Assembly (NCBI RefSeq): GCF_003932895.1
Contig: NZ_RQYW01000001.1
Span: forward strand, 186,001-250,000
Length of the DNA stretch: 64,000 bases
Direction of reading: 5' to 3'
Source: Leptotrichia sp. OH3620_COT-345
GTDB taxonomy: Bacteria > Fusobacteriota > Fusobacteriia > Fusobacteriales > Leptotrichiaceae
Positions 54,601-62,789 of this stretch are shown piece by piece (the stretch's first letter is position 1; every line of letters begins with the position of its first letter). A program made the position numbers and the translations under genes. The notes beneath the pieces were generated by a model. The model ran no database searches. It was not told the origin of the DNA and was given only the letters and a program-made list of their open reading frames with translations.

Positions 54601-55871
54601 AGAGGACCTATTCCGGCTACTAATCCAGCTATCCACGGATTAAAATTATTTGTAGGCATATTATCCAACTGATTTATCGAACTTATTTTATGACTTGTAT
54701 CTACTGTCAAGTCAACTGCTGTTCCCGGATTATTTGTATCAGCCTGTACATCAAGATATGTTGTAAAAAGTCTCCATTGTCCTTTTCTTGTAGGCGAAAG
54801 AATATTCCACGAATAAATAAGACTCGGTTGACTGTTATTTGTCATTCCGTTTGCACTTGTACTTTTAGTTTGATAAATACTTTCAGAATAAATTCCTTCA
54901 ATATTTGGAGAATCATTGTTAAAATGTCTATATCCTGCATATCCGTCATATCCGTTATCATATTTCCCATTTCCGTCAAAATCGGCAAATCCATATTTTT
55001 CCATAATACCTGTTAATTGATTAATAGCTTCTCCTTCAAAAGCTTCATTTTGCCATAAACAATTATTAGCCATATCATTACAATATGCTCCTAAATCAAT
55101 GTTAAATATTTCTGCCGTTCCCGGAGCGGAAGGTCTACTTACATTTACACTGTAATTAACTGTAGGTGCACCTATTACAGGCGGTTGAGCGGGATTAATC
55201 ATAGGTGAATGAGGAGTACGACTTATTTCTTTCGGTACTACATTTGCATTTACATTGGCAATCAGAGGAAGTTCGTCAAGAATTCTCAAATCAGCAAATC
55301 CTTCACCGTTTATGCTTCGATTATCCAACATAACAGATGAAGCCGATTTCAAATCATATAGATTATTCGGATTGATTATATGCTTTGCAAGATTAAAGAA
55401 AAATTCATTTCCTCTTCCTATATATCTGTCCAAATTATTGGAACGTAAATAAACTCCGTAATAAGGATAAACTTTACTTTTATCGTTTTCTCCTTTATAA
55501 GTACCTTTCCATTTGTTGTATGTATATCCTATACCGAACTGCCATGAACTCCATGGAGATTTAACAACATGATCTCCTTCTTCCATTAACTGGATAAGTT
55601 CAAGATTGGCATTTCTCAGAAGTTTGTTATTCTCAATTTTTGCCTGTCTGAACATATTTTTCATATCCACTATAGATGTACTCAGCTCTTTTCTTGTACG
55701 ATTTATATTATTTTCAGTATTTTTTAACTGAGAAGAAGTTAACCCGTCAGAAAATGCAAATACTCCCATTAAAAGAAAACTTAAAAAAAATTCTCTTGTA
55801 TATTTAACATTTTTATTTCTTTTAGTAAACTGCTTTAATACTTTTTCCAAATTTTTTAAATTATTAGCCAT
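48660..55871 (-). CDS. Giant autotransporter adhesin (type Va)
   Basis: A 2403-residue outer-membrane protein. A basic extended signal peptide reaches about residue 41 (ending FAFS). A coiled-coil segment follows to about 95, then the autotransporter-associated motif SPWSSWQFGIGYTYNKW near 105-121. Two cysteines near 265-272 lie before EF-hand-like loops (DFDGNGKYD near 297, DTNGNNEID near 515, DTNYDGHD near 545). The passenger to about 2100 is Asn/Gly-rich beta-helix with recurring N-x-G-x-I blocks. The last 270 residues form a beta-barrel ending GIGFRAIY, with terminal aromatic Tyr for BAM. AAGGAG before the ATG sets the start. It follows a small exported protein by 34 bases. Host-cell or interbacterial adhesion is inferred. 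Confidence 0.93.
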   Translation of the reverse strand: MANNLKNLEKVLKQFTKRNKNVKYTREFFLSFLLMGVFAFSDGLTSSQLKNTENNINRTRKELSTSIVDMKNMFRQAKIENNKLLRNANLELIQLMEEGDHVVKSPWSSWQFGIGYTYNKWKGTYKGENDKSKVYPYYGVYLRSNNLDRYIGRGNEFFFNLAKHIINPNNLYDLKSASSVMLDNRSINGEGFADLRILDELPLIANVNANVVPKEISRTPHSPMINPAQPPVIGAPTVNYSVNVSRPSAPGTAEIFNIDLGAYCNDMANNCLWQNEAFEGEAINQLTGIMEKYGFADFDGNGKYDNGYDGYAGYRHFNNDSPNIEGIYSESIYQTKSTSANGMTNNSQPSLIYSWNILSPTRKGQWRLFTTYLDVQADTNNPGTAVDLTVDTSHKISSINQLDNMPTNNFNPWIAGLVAGIGPLTNKNYEKYMNRPFNTQAFYVGGSRFATLDNVTGGGSIVNNATLSLEGPLTIGLEVQYDAIGAKTRKLENNGIISDKGEDVISFSRQNVNTSGDTNGNNEIDKGEKVFLDLGIYDWQADTNYDGHDRVESSSIREDTVKGGFGTAQLNITVASGRAKEFYRNAEGYIGGKVGLILTREDGEDNLGPDNKYRLANQSGTIDFRGNDSIGIQIYSPYSHVIKEPRPWEFRSEEINGMNFHVFEYLVEKKPVTVNVENKGTITTMGAKSYGIKISSGVDYKNSSVINDTGGVINVAGYDEDNEDKAGYSAGMAVLEDGKQSGKNYTEINLFGPIKGYIKPDGTVDPSITKTSPKPIVAGNMIQNKGTINIAGNNNSGMFLQTAFNDTFTSSGNISIKTNIINDTKYDDIAKGNVGIRIDSGIIQDNQTYIEVYRDNNTYQYTYVTYSAKGHPKNINGKIFDGIDTKGITTKLGTQKGINTSAAVIDIETGDKNVGMLASGGNAQVINEGTINIKDNDKTTENGNYGMATALKQSYIRNAGADGVLWTADDEIDYTEPSANANFYQIGYAENNGTININTVSKNNVGLLINSADNVTINGVSGINTKGTGKTGKTSKINIETEGNIGVANFGNFTMEGGEINAKGAGSVGIYTNYAHSNGTGNGASTTVIKEAVDGTKANIKVEGGAAALYAENSSNGVDKTTINIQNSDITVGAGGLLFYNYSNPVIPNIYRATGKINIIGAGVNALIKNNGLAFILKQNNNAAPYWNINDVLSNISGASGNKMTLKLEDGARLFLIDAGSNAVVSASDITNIKNTIALPNSGIAIDPASGNFKYITLKGGTFNINDDVALNSPNNVFAAIDYIASNVNILIGKTISNINNATNEGEKFANGDQYVIAQINPKSISGGGVSGDITVKNDGNIIIKENSTDGNIVGDTIAIVTDLGTVINNGTILNTTDNGVGILGTRSTIITNSGDITVGNNGTGIYGLNKLSGTEDGDINITSSGNIIATGNNTSAGYGIIALNKTAGRTSNVTVNSGKIDVSAKNGGAGIYVLNNGVTGNSTINVNGGKIISGKEGAGIVHINGTTNLGAVTIETIGDNSTGVYQKDGGTINLTGTTLKIGNKGAGVYAVNSNIVNNGITPTVIGNEAIAYAVENGTYSNPLAGAEAKLGSESIYIYARGNGRTAIVTNNTAISAEGSNNVALYGKDTANITNNSAINLNITNNTSETVEKGLQNVGILMTGNGGYALNTNNINIGISNKTTERYSIGMAAEGTNINLENNGTITVSGNRSIGMYGRGIGTVVRNNGTIILDASVASASNMIDGMTGIYVADGATGYNYGTIKTAGNYAGNSYIKGMTGVVIKDATFVNYNNIEINADESAGVYIKNGVIKNYGNMTITGNKSKGVILEGKNTTIDGQSISLTNGDVINGVNPHTGNIGTISADDKYASNISYDPSNRLGSVIIKGNPGIGLIGGVVINGIEQRIHDVAANIDAAGKNYYISNLGIYIDTLGRTNAIRGLNNLFNNPGRPIQNTENKVNIMFGAELADLTREKVIRVPAEIVSKIRRDYPEYSFGKSSFVSGAYHWIGSIDIGDPNNQNDDTFVMAKIPYTDYAKKGDKNIYNFLDGLEQRYSENEVNSPEKLYFNKLNAIGDGEAKLWAQAVDEALGRQYINARQRIYMTSSTLDKELDNLRNWRNGSKNINKIISFGNRDEYKTKSAQIHNHKSNAYGVAYINQRETVKKNDASGWYAGALHNTFKLKDIGSSEEKTLMLKVGIYKSIPFGNKKDNIWTISGEGFVGHSEMKRRFLNVDTIYEAQGNYTSYGIAMKNEFVKNIRLSERFTFTPYGSLKMEYGRHDDIKEKRGVLRLAIEDGKYFSIKPQAGVILTYKQPVAVKSTFVTSLGMSYEAELGKVTEGETKFRVNYTSAGSYRFKGEKDNKKGNFKTELNIGLENKNFGITINGGYDTKGKNIRGGIGFRAIY

Positions 55872-55905
55872 TATAACTCCTTATAAAATAATATTTCATA
55901 TTCTT

Positions 55906-56109
55906 TTATTGAGGCATCGGTTCTTGCGGTACACATTCAAGCCAAAATCCACTTTCATCTCTTCCACAATATTTTCTAAATCCGGCATCACTATTTTCTG
56001 TTCTTGTAAGTCCTTTTTTATCTCTTGCAGCTTTATTGCTTCTTCCCGCTGCAAAAGATATTCCTGCAACTATTAATAATAACATCATTAAAACTTTCAA
56101 ATTTTTCAT
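55906..56109 (-). CDS. Small exported protein upstream of the autotransporter
   Basis: A 67-residue frame with a clear signal peptide (KNLKVLMMLLLIVAGISFAA, cleavage near 21) and a mature part of about 46 residues. The mature part is basic at first and then has two cysteines (KYCGRDE, LECVPQ) and a PQEPMPQ end. AAGGAG precedes the ATG. It lies 34 bases before the autotransporter start, with no terminator between, so the two are probably co-expressed. I do not recognise it; it could be a periplasmic partner of the autotransporter. Confidence 0.65.
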   Translation of the reverse strand: MKNLKVLMMLLLIVAGISFAAGRSNKAARDKKGLTRTENSDAGFRKYCGRDESGFWLECVPQEPMPQ

Positions 56110-56124
56110 AAATAAATCATCTCC

Positions 56125-57247
56125 TTAAATTTTGTTTTTTATATTTATTTTCTTTATAAATAATAATATTAAAATTATTATTCCCGTCAAACTTATGAGG
56201 ATTCCTGTTTTTAACCCCGATGCCTCATATTTCAATTCAATAACATTTTCTCCTTTTACAGGTTTGATTCCTATAAATACTCCTATTATTTTTTTATTTT
56301 TTCCATTAATTTTTACAGACCGGCCTTTTTCATAAGGAATTGTAGTCATTAATATTTTATTGTTATCACTATTAAATTTTATTTTCACATAACCGTCTTT
56401 TATTTTTTCTATAAAGTTACGGTTCTTTATTTTCTTAATTGAATTTTCAAACTCTTCTCTGTTCAATTCATATAACTTATCTTTATTTAATTCCAATAAA
56501 TTTGTATCTATTATAATTTTTATTTTATCATCGTTATTAACTTTTATAAGTTTCGTACCCTGATCTATTGTATCTCCCGATACATGTATATCATTTATTT
56601 TTAAATAAATTTTACTGACAACTTCCTTTAGATTATTTATATATAAATAAACCTGCATTAGTATTTTTTTCTATTTATCTTTTTATCTATCAATAAATAA
56701 AACTCATAAGCAATACATATTAAAAAGAAACATATTATGAAGGAAAAACGGGCAGGAAGCCAGTATAGTATTTTCCCTTACCAATGACAGGTATGTCGGT
56801 AATATCAGAAAAGCTGATATCATACCTGATATCGAAATTAACCCTATAAATTCCAAAAATTTTAAAATTACTTTTTTAAAGTTTATATTGTCTCTTTCAT
56901 TAAAAATTTCATACCAAAAATAAATAACACTAAATAAAATAACAATATATGCGATGTAAAAATTGGAAATAATTAAAACAGCTACTGATATTATCATTCC
57001 GGTTTTTTTTCTTTTTAATGAATGACATTAAATAATTCAGAATAACCGGTAGCAGAATAACACGGTCTAACCACATAATATTAAGAGCATTATTCATATT
57101 ATATGCCATCATCCAATAACAGAAAGAAAACAAAATTGTTACGTAATTTATTTTATTAAATCTTCTACTCAAATAAAAATTGAAACTTAAGCCTGCCAAT
57201 CCGAACTTTATTAAAGTGAACATTAATATTACAAGTTGAATGTCCGT
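56125..57247 (-). pseudogene. yfhO: Remnant of a YfhO-family membrane protein
   Basis: Three separate frames carry consecutive YfhO-like pieces. The first (57247-56930) reads LIKFGLAGLSFNFYLSRRF and YNMNNALNIMWLDRVILLP. The second (56997-56704) reads VLIISNFYIAYIVILFSVIY and SGMISAFLILPTYLSL. The third (56658-56125) is the C-terminal domain, with LMTTIPYEKGRSVKINGK, FIGIKPVKGENVIELKY and a final helix. The true N-terminus and several hundred middle residues are missing, and frameshifts separate the pieces. Intact YfhO transfers sugar from a lipid carrier to envelope polymers. Its partner glycosyltransferase is also broken just upstream. Confidence 0.75.
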
Positions 57248-57495
57248 TTGATGTCATCTGTTCCGGCTTTGACTTATACCGAAAAATTTTGTATTTTTAT
57301 TAGAAAAATTTTTAATTATATTCCTTATCTGAAACTTCCGTCATGTACAAATAATATTCTGCTATTTTCAGTAATCTTATTATTTTTTTCCGGTTGATAC
57401 ATTTTTTCTAAAAACAGCGATGCCGTTATAGGTATTACTTATTCTTCATTATAGCAGGGAACTATAATGCATAATCTTGGAATTTTATTTCTCAT
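57248..57495 (-). pseudogene. csbB: Remnant of a family 2 glycosyltransferase (CsbB-like)
   Basis: From ATG at 57495 the frame reads MRNKIPRLCIIVPCYNEE, then a stop, VIPITASLFLEKMYQ, SRILFVHDGSF, more stops and, in another frame, GISQSRNR-stop-HQ. This is the start of a GT2 enzyme like CsbB (CYNEE, DDGS with D to H change, SRNRGHQN). It then runs directly into YfhO sequence near 57245. CsbB-YfhO pairs build and transfer a lipid-linked sugar; here a deletion has fused their remains. Confidence 0.7.
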
Positions 57496-57499
57496 TTTA

Positions 57500-58185
57500 A
57501 ATTCTGACCTTTCAATATTTTTGCTTGGATTTTTATTTTCCTGTCAGATTTTTAGCTCCTGAAATATTTTGACTTTATAAAAAATATACCTATTTTTAAT
57601 TTAATATTTCCTAAAAAATATTCATTAATAACAGATTGACTAGATTGATTAGTATTAAAATAGCACATATCAAATTCTAAAACAATAGTATAAAATAATT
57701 TTCATCTTATACAACAAAAAAATCTTTTATTTAATTTTAATATTTTAATTAAACTGACAATCAAAAAAATAGTTTTTCATTAGAATTTACTATGTTTTTA
57801 CTCTATTGAAATAATTATTTTAAATTATTTTATAAAAGATAATTTTTGTTATGTACCACAAAATTATATATTAGATAAATTTTTTATTTTAATATTTTTT
57901 AATTTATAGATTATTTTGAATTATATTATATGAAATTCATTCTTCTTGGATATCCTGAATAATTTCATATATAAATCAAATTTTTATAGATTAAGTTTTG
58001 CTATAAAAGGTTTGAAAAATATTATTTTTAAATTTAATTTAATCGAAATTTTTCATAATTAACTTAAAAATAATTTTTCTTAACTTTTTTAATTTTATAA
58101 TATTTTATAAATTAGAATAAAATCGGTTTCAAGAAAAAATGAAATATCAAGTAAACTTTTAAAATATTTGTTTCAATATTGAGAT
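57500..58185. other. AT-rich stretch, no gene seen
   Basis: About 690 bases upstream of the decayed csbB. There is no frame of note on either strand and no hairpin or RNA that I can recognise; probably further decayed sequence. Confidence 0.45.
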
Positions 58186-58215
58186 TTGACTTTTAATAAT
58201 ATTATGTTATATAAT
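58186..58215 (+). promoter_or_regulatory. Promoter of the small lipoprotein gene
   Basis: TTGACT (58186-58191), an 18-base spacer and TATAAT (58210-58215). It leaves a leader of about 90 bases before the ATG. Confidence 0.65.
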
Positions 58216-58313
58216 AAATTAAAAAATATGAAATTTCAATTGAATAACAGGTTAATGTTAAATATGACAGTAATAAAAATAGTGACAACAAAAATAAAAA
58301 TGGAGGAAATTTA

Positions 58314-58487
58314 ATGAAAAAAATTTTTAAATTATTAGTAATAATTTTGATATTGGTGTCATTTAACGGTTGTTTTTTATTAGATGGATATGGATACAGC
58401 TCTGAAAGAAGTTCAGGAGTATGCAATGCAGGTAGCATGAGTTCAGCTGTCAGAGATAATGCTTATAACAGTTCAGCCTGTAAATAA
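58314..58487 (+). CDS. Small serine-rich lipoprotein
   Basis: A 57-residue frame with GGAGG seven bases before the ATG. The signal peptide KKIFKLLVIILILVSFNGC ends at lipobox Cys20. The mature 38 residues are Ser/Asn/Gly-rich with two more cysteines (VCNAGS, SACK-stop), which could form a disulfide. A consensus promoter and a terminator flank it, so it is a real, independently expressed gene of unknown function. Such peptides are easily missed because of length. Confidence 0.7.
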   Translation: MKKIFKLLVIILILVSFNGCFLLDGYGYSSERSSGVCNAGSMSSAVRDNAYNSSACK

Positions 58488-58516
58488 ATCTAAACAAAAA
58501 ATACATTTTTTCAAAT

Positions 58517-58560
58517 AAAAAAGACCTTCCTTATATAAAATAAAGTTGGTTCTTTTTTAT
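58517..58560 (+). terminator. Rho-independent terminator
   Basis: aaaaaagacc (58517-58526) pairs with ggttctttttt (from 58548) with one bulge and is followed by T. It ends the small lipoprotein gene. Confidence 0.65.
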
Positions 58561-59059
58561 TTTGAGATATTAAAAGTTTACATCGACTCTTTTCCAAATA
58601 TTTTATTTTTTGCTTGCCAAGCACTTTAGCTATTATTAAAATATTTTGAACTTTTATGACTGATAATACTTATCAGTTCCTATATGAGATCAGATAAATA
58701 ACAATATTAACAAATAATAATATAATTTTTTATTTCATTCTTTTTAATTATGCAATTTTAATCTTACAAATAAATTTATATATATTGAAACTGTTTCATA
58801 AATCAGTATTTTTTTAATCATTAAGTATAAATTTTAAAAAATCAAAAATTATTGTTTATAAACTTTATAGAAAAAAATATATACAAAACTGATGGACTTA
58901 CATGTTTCAGCATTTCGAGAAATAGTTCTGTTATATTATCATATATATTATAGAATTGAAAAAACTGAATGCCATGTAAAGTAAAGTTAAACTGATAACA
59001 GAACATAAATTGATAATAAATTTTATAAACATTACGGTTCTCAAGATTTATTAATAGAA
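58561..59059. other. AT-rich intergenic stretch, no gene seen
   Basis: About 500 bases between two terminators. Nothing recognisable beyond a tiny tgcttg/caagca palindrome near 58611. Confidence 0.45.
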
Positions 59060-59109
59060 AAAATTGAATTATGATGACTAATGTAATTCGTTACCAATAA
59101 TTCAATTTT
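59060..59109 (-). terminator. Rho-independent terminator
   Basis: The perfect 13-base arms at 59060-59072 and 59097-59109 are followed by TTTTTTCT on the minus strand, just after the methyltransferase stop. Confidence 0.75.
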
Positions 59110-59112
59110 GTT

Positions 59113-60543
59113 TCAATTTTTAAATTCCTCTATTCCTTTAAATATCCTATTTTCTAATAATCCCACTATTTCTATATGAGCGGTCTGAGGAAACATATCC
59201 ACAGGACAGAGTTTTAGAAATTTATATCCATTTTCAAGGAGCAGTTTAATATCTCTTGAAAAAGTAGACGGATTACATGATATATATATTATTTTCGGAA
59301 TCTTATTTCTAATAACGCTTTTTAATGCTTTTTCTTCAATTCCCCTTCTTGGAGGATCGAAAATTATTGCATCTACATTTCCTTTTTCCTTTTTTAATAT
59401 TTCAGGCAATATTTTTTCAACTTTCCCATTTATAAATTCAGCATTTTTTATATTATTTTCATTTGCTGTCTGATTGGCTGATACCACGGAACTTTCTACA
59501 CTTTCAATTCCTATTGCTTTTTTTACTTTAGGTGATAATGCCATTGCTATTGTTCCAGTTCCTGAAAAGGCATCTATGACAGTTTTATTTTTACTTTCTC
59601 CCAAATATTCTATCCCTTTTTCATAAAGTTTTACTGCTTGAGATTTATTTATTTGAAAAAATGAATCAGGATATATTTTAAATTTAATATTTTCTACCTC
59701 TTCTTCTAAATACTCGTTTCCAAACAAATGTCTTGTTTCTTCTCCCAAAATAACATTATTTTGCTCTCTTTTCACAGATATATAAATGGATTTTAAAAAT
59801 TCATTTTCATTATATAATTTCTCAAGAACTTTTATAAGCTGTTTAAACTGAGATTTTTTACTTACCACAATTATAATCATAACTTCATTTTTTTCATTAT
59901 TTCTAACGATAATATGTTTTAAAAATCCTGTATTTGTTGTTTCATTATATACTTTAAATTCATTTTTCGTCCCTGAATAAACGTTTATTTCATTTAAAAA
60001 TTTATTTATTATTTCTTCGGCAATATAAGATTTTAACAAACTTTCTTTAGCTGAAAATATATTATGAGATTTTTTTGAATAAAATCCTGTTAAAATTTTC
60101 CCGTCTTTTTTAAATAAAGGTTCTGCTGTCTTATTTCTATAATTTGTCTTAATATCACTTCCTATAATATTTTCTATTTCTATTTTTCCAATATTTATTC
60201 CACCTATTTTTTCCAGAACTTCCCTTAGCATATTATTTTTATATTCAAGCTGTTTCTCATATTTCAGCATTCCGAAGTCACAACCGTCAAAATCTTCAAA
60301 ACTTATTTTTGAAATATCCTCTATTCTATCTTCCGACGGTTTTATAATTTTAGTTATAAGACCTCTTCCATAAGATTTCTTTACTGAAATTATTTCGATT
60401 TCCAAAATATCTCCGGGTACACTCATAGGTACAAATATTGTAAATCCGTCTTTTCTTCCTAATCCTTCTCCGCCAAACACTATTTTTTCTATTTCAATTT
60501 TCAGTTTCTGTCCAATTCTATATATATTTTCCGATTTTTTCAT
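59113..60543 (-). CDS. rlmD: RlmD/TrmA-family 23S rRNA m5U methyltransferase
   Basis: A 476-residue SAM-dependent RNA uracil-C5 methyltransferase. An N-terminal TRAM domain (about 10-70, VFGGEGLGRKDGFTIFVPMS) binds RNA. The catalytic half has DAFSGTGTIAMAL near 320, FDPPRRGIEEKAL, and YISCNPSTFSRDI with the nucleophilic Cys near 425. The four cysteines that bind a 4Fe-4S cluster in E. coli RlmD are reduced to one (DGCDFG), so the cluster appears lost. Whether U1939, U747 or both are modified is not visible. It lies 22 bases after the amidohydrolase gene and ends at a strong terminator. Confidence 0.9.
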   Translation of the reverse strand: MKKSENIYRIGQKLKIEIEKIVFGGEGLGRKDGFTIFVPMSVPGDILEIEIISVKKSYGRGLITKIIKPSEDRIEDISKISFEDFDGCDFGMLKYEKQLEYKNNMLREVLEKIGGINIGKIEIENIIGSDIKTNYRNKTAEPLFKKDGKILTGFYSKKSHNIFSAKESLLKSYIAEEIINKFLNEINVYSGTKNEFKVYNETTNTGFLKHIIVRNNEKNEVMIIIVVSKKSQFKQLIKVLEKLYNENEFLKSIYISVKREQNNVILGEETRHLFGNEYLEEEVENIKFKIYPDSFFQINKSQAVKLYEKGIEYLGESKNKTVIDAFSGTGTIAMALSPKVKKAIGIESVESSVVSANQTANENNIKNAEFINGKVEKILPEILKKEKGNVDAIIFDPPRRGIEEKALKSVIRNKIPKIIYISCNPSTFSRDIKLLLENGYKFLKLCPVDMFPQTAHIEIVGLLENRIFKGIEEFKN

Positions 60544-60565
60544 TTTTACCTCTTTAGATTATAAT

Positions 60566-61768
60566 TTATTTTAAATATTCCATTATATTTTTCAATTGAA
60601 GTCCCATTCCTATTTTCAAACTTTCTTCATCTATGTTGAATTTCGGATGATGCAAATCATAAATCAATCCTTTACTTTCATTTCTGGTTCCAAGTCTAAA
60701 AAAACATCCGTCTATTTCATTTAGAAAATAACTTACATCTTCCACATCCATTCTTGCTTCTTTTAGTATTTCAAGACTTTCTTTTCCATATAAATCAATT
60801 ATATTTTTTTCCACAAATTCAGTAATTCTGTCATTATTAATAACAGGAGCATAGCCTTCTTTAAGATTTATTTCAACTTTCCCTCCCAAACTTTCTACAA
60901 ATTTAGGTAAATCTCTTTTTATGGTTTCCATAATGAGACTTCTTATTTCTGCCGACATTGTCCTTATTGTTCCGAGCATTTTTACTTTATCGCAAATAAC
61001 ATTATTAGTTTCTCCGCCTTTAAATGAACCTATGGAAATTACAGCTTCTTCTCTCGGGTCTATTTTTCTGCTTATAATGGACTGAAAAAATTCAAGAACT
61101 TTACTTCCTATAAGGATAGCATCCACTCCTTTATGAGGAAGTGCACCATGAGCTGAAACACCGTAAATTATAAGCTCAAGCATTGCTGAAGTTGCATGTA
61201 CTTTTCCGTACTTTAGACCTATTTTCCCTAAATCAATTTCAGGTGCCATGTGTAAAGCAAAAAAAGCATCTATTTTTTTACTAGTTTCTCCATTAAAATT
61301 TAATGCTCCCGCTTTTATCATTCGATAAGCTCCTCCGTCTGTTTCCTCAGCAGGTTGGAAAAAAAATCTTACTGTTCCTTTCCATTTATCTTTGTTTTCA
61401 GCAAGTATTTTTGCTACTCCCAATTGTATAGATGTATGGGCATCATGACCACATGCGTGCATTTTCCCTGTTACTATTGATTTATATTCTACATTATTTT
61501 CTTCAAAAATCGGTAAAGCATCCATATCCGCTCTTGCTGCTACTGTTTTTCCCTCACCGTTATATATTGTAGCCACTACTCCTGTATTTATAATTTCTTC
61601 AAACTGTATATTATTTTCTTTTAAAAATTCTTTTACAGTTTTGCTTGTTTGAAATTCTTCATCTCCGAGCTCGGGATTCATATGTATTTTTCTTCTTACT
61701 TTTACAATTTCATCATATATGTTCTCAACACTGTTTTTTATAAATACATTTATTTCTTTTAAATTCAT
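60566..61768 (-). CDS. M20-family amidohydrolase
   Basis: The 400-residue M20D metallopeptidase family protein has the metal motif MHACGHDAHTS near 107-117, the PAEETDGGAYRMIKAGAL motif with catalytic Glu, a dimerisation insert with GVSAHGALPHKGVDAI, and a final LHHPKFNIDEESL with a metal His. Relatives remove acyl groups from N-acyl amino acids, dipeptides or hippurate. The exact substrate is not evident. It probably begins a two-gene operon with rlmD. Confidence 0.92.
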   Translation of the reverse strand: MNLKEINVFIKNSVENIYDEIVKVRRKIHMNPELGDEEFQTSKTVKEFLKENNIQFEEIINTGVVATIYNGEGKTVAARADMDALPIFEENNVEYKSIVTGKMHACGHDAHTSIQLGVAKILAENKDKWKGTVRFFFQPAEETDGGAYRMIKAGALNFNGETSKKIDAFFALHMAPEIDLGKIGLKYGKVHATSAMLELIIYGVSAHGALPHKGVDAILIGSKVLEFFQSIISRKIDPREEAVISIGSFKGGETNNVICDKVKMLGTIRTMSAEIRSLIMETIKRDLPKFVESLGGKVEINLKEGYAPVINNDRITEFVEKNIIDLYGKESLEILKEARMDVEDVSYFLNEIDGCFFRLGTRNESKGLIYDLHHPKFNIDEESLKIGMGLQLKNIMEYLK

Positions 61769-61825
61769 CTTTTATTCCTTTCTTACAAATAAAGTATTAT
61801 TTTTTTATCTTATTAATTTTAAAAT

Positions 61826-61854
61826 TTGAATTAATCAATTTGAAATGATATAAT
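61826..61854 (+). promoter_or_regulatory. Promoter of the GNAT gene
   Basis: TTGAAT (61826-61831), a 17-base spacer and TATAAT (61849-61854), about 57 bases ahead of the ATG. Confidence 0.6.
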
Positions 61855-61910
61855 TATTATAAATAAAATAACTAAATAAAGCAATAAAAATTATTCTGAA
61901 AGGATATAAT

Positions 61911-62459
61911 ATGAAACTTTTAAAAATGAAACGGGGAAAAAATATTCTAAATGTATATAGACTTTATCTAAAGGCTTTTCCTAAAAGTGAACGAAAGCCT
62001 TTTCCTTTTATACTGCTCAGGCAATGGAAAGGTACAACTGAAGTTCTTGTAATAAAAAATAATAACGGAGATTTTCTTGGAATGGCAATTTCCGTTATAC
62101 ATAGTAATCTTGTTCTACTGGCATACTTTGCGATTTCTGACAATCAGAGAGGAGAAGGTATAGGTTCAAAAGCCTTTCAAATGTTAAAAGAACGTTACAA
62201 AGAAAAAAAGTTTTTTCTTGAAATTGAAAATACCGGCGTTTCTGAAGCTCCGAATATAAATCAAAGAATAAAAAGAAAAGATTTTTATTTAAAAAACGGA
62301 ATGATTGAACTGCCTTTTATTATTGATTTTTTCGGTACCGAAATGGAAATTATGATAAATAATTTGCCATTGACCTTCAATGAATACCATTCCATTTACA
62401 AAAAGGAATTTGGAAATTACATCAGCAGAAAAGTTAAATTTGTAAAATATAAAAAATGA
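61911..62459 (+). CDS. GNAT-family N-acetyltransferase
   Basis: The 182-residue protein has an acetyl-CoA-binding motif A, AISDNQRGEGIGSKAFQMLK (near 82-101), the Q/RxxGxG/A core of the family. FLEIENT and KDFYLKNGMIEL follow, as in many small-molecule or protein acetyltransferases. Substrate unknown. AAAGGA before the ATG and a consensus promoter support it. The gene is monocistronic and next to decayed sequence. Confidence 0.85.
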   Translation: MKLLKMKRGKNILNVYRLYLKAFPKSERKPFPFILLRQWKGTTEVLVIKNNNGDFLGMAISVIHSNLVLLAYFAISDNQRGEGIGSKAFQMLKERYKEKKFFLEIENTGVSEAPNINQRIKRKDFYLKNGMIELPFIIDFFGTEMEIMINNLPLTFNEYHSIYKKEFGNYISRKVKFVKYKK

Positions 62460-62789
62460 TAATTCAAATTTTTCCAAATAATATATTTTACAAAAACTTT
62501 CCAATTTATTTCTTATTATTTTTGAAAAAACTTCAAAAACTTTCTTCACACTTTTTCATGGAAAAGAAGTGAAGTGAAAAACTACCAATTCAAATTATTT
62601 CATACTTAAAAATACTTCATTTGCTGAAAAATCACAAACTCTATCCTCTCAGGCACTTATTTTTCTGAACACTCATTCCTATATTTTTTTGTTGAAATAA
62701 TTTGAACATCAGAATTTTACTTTAATATTTTAATTTTTTACCTCTGTTATGAAATACAATTTTATTTTTATTTGAAATTATTTTATATC

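Noticed and set aside
48660-55871. Asn/Gly-rich repeats inside the autotransporter as a separate tandem-repeat locus
   Set aside because: The repeats are degenerate beta-helix turns at protein level, not tandem DNA repeats.
58202-58438. 78-residue minus-strand frame
   Set aside because: It lies opposite the promoter and coding part of the small lipoprotein gene and has no ribosome site.
62289-62549. 86-residue minus-strand frame overlapping the GNAT gene end
   Set aside because: Mostly antisense to the GNAT coding sequence, with no start signal and no family features.
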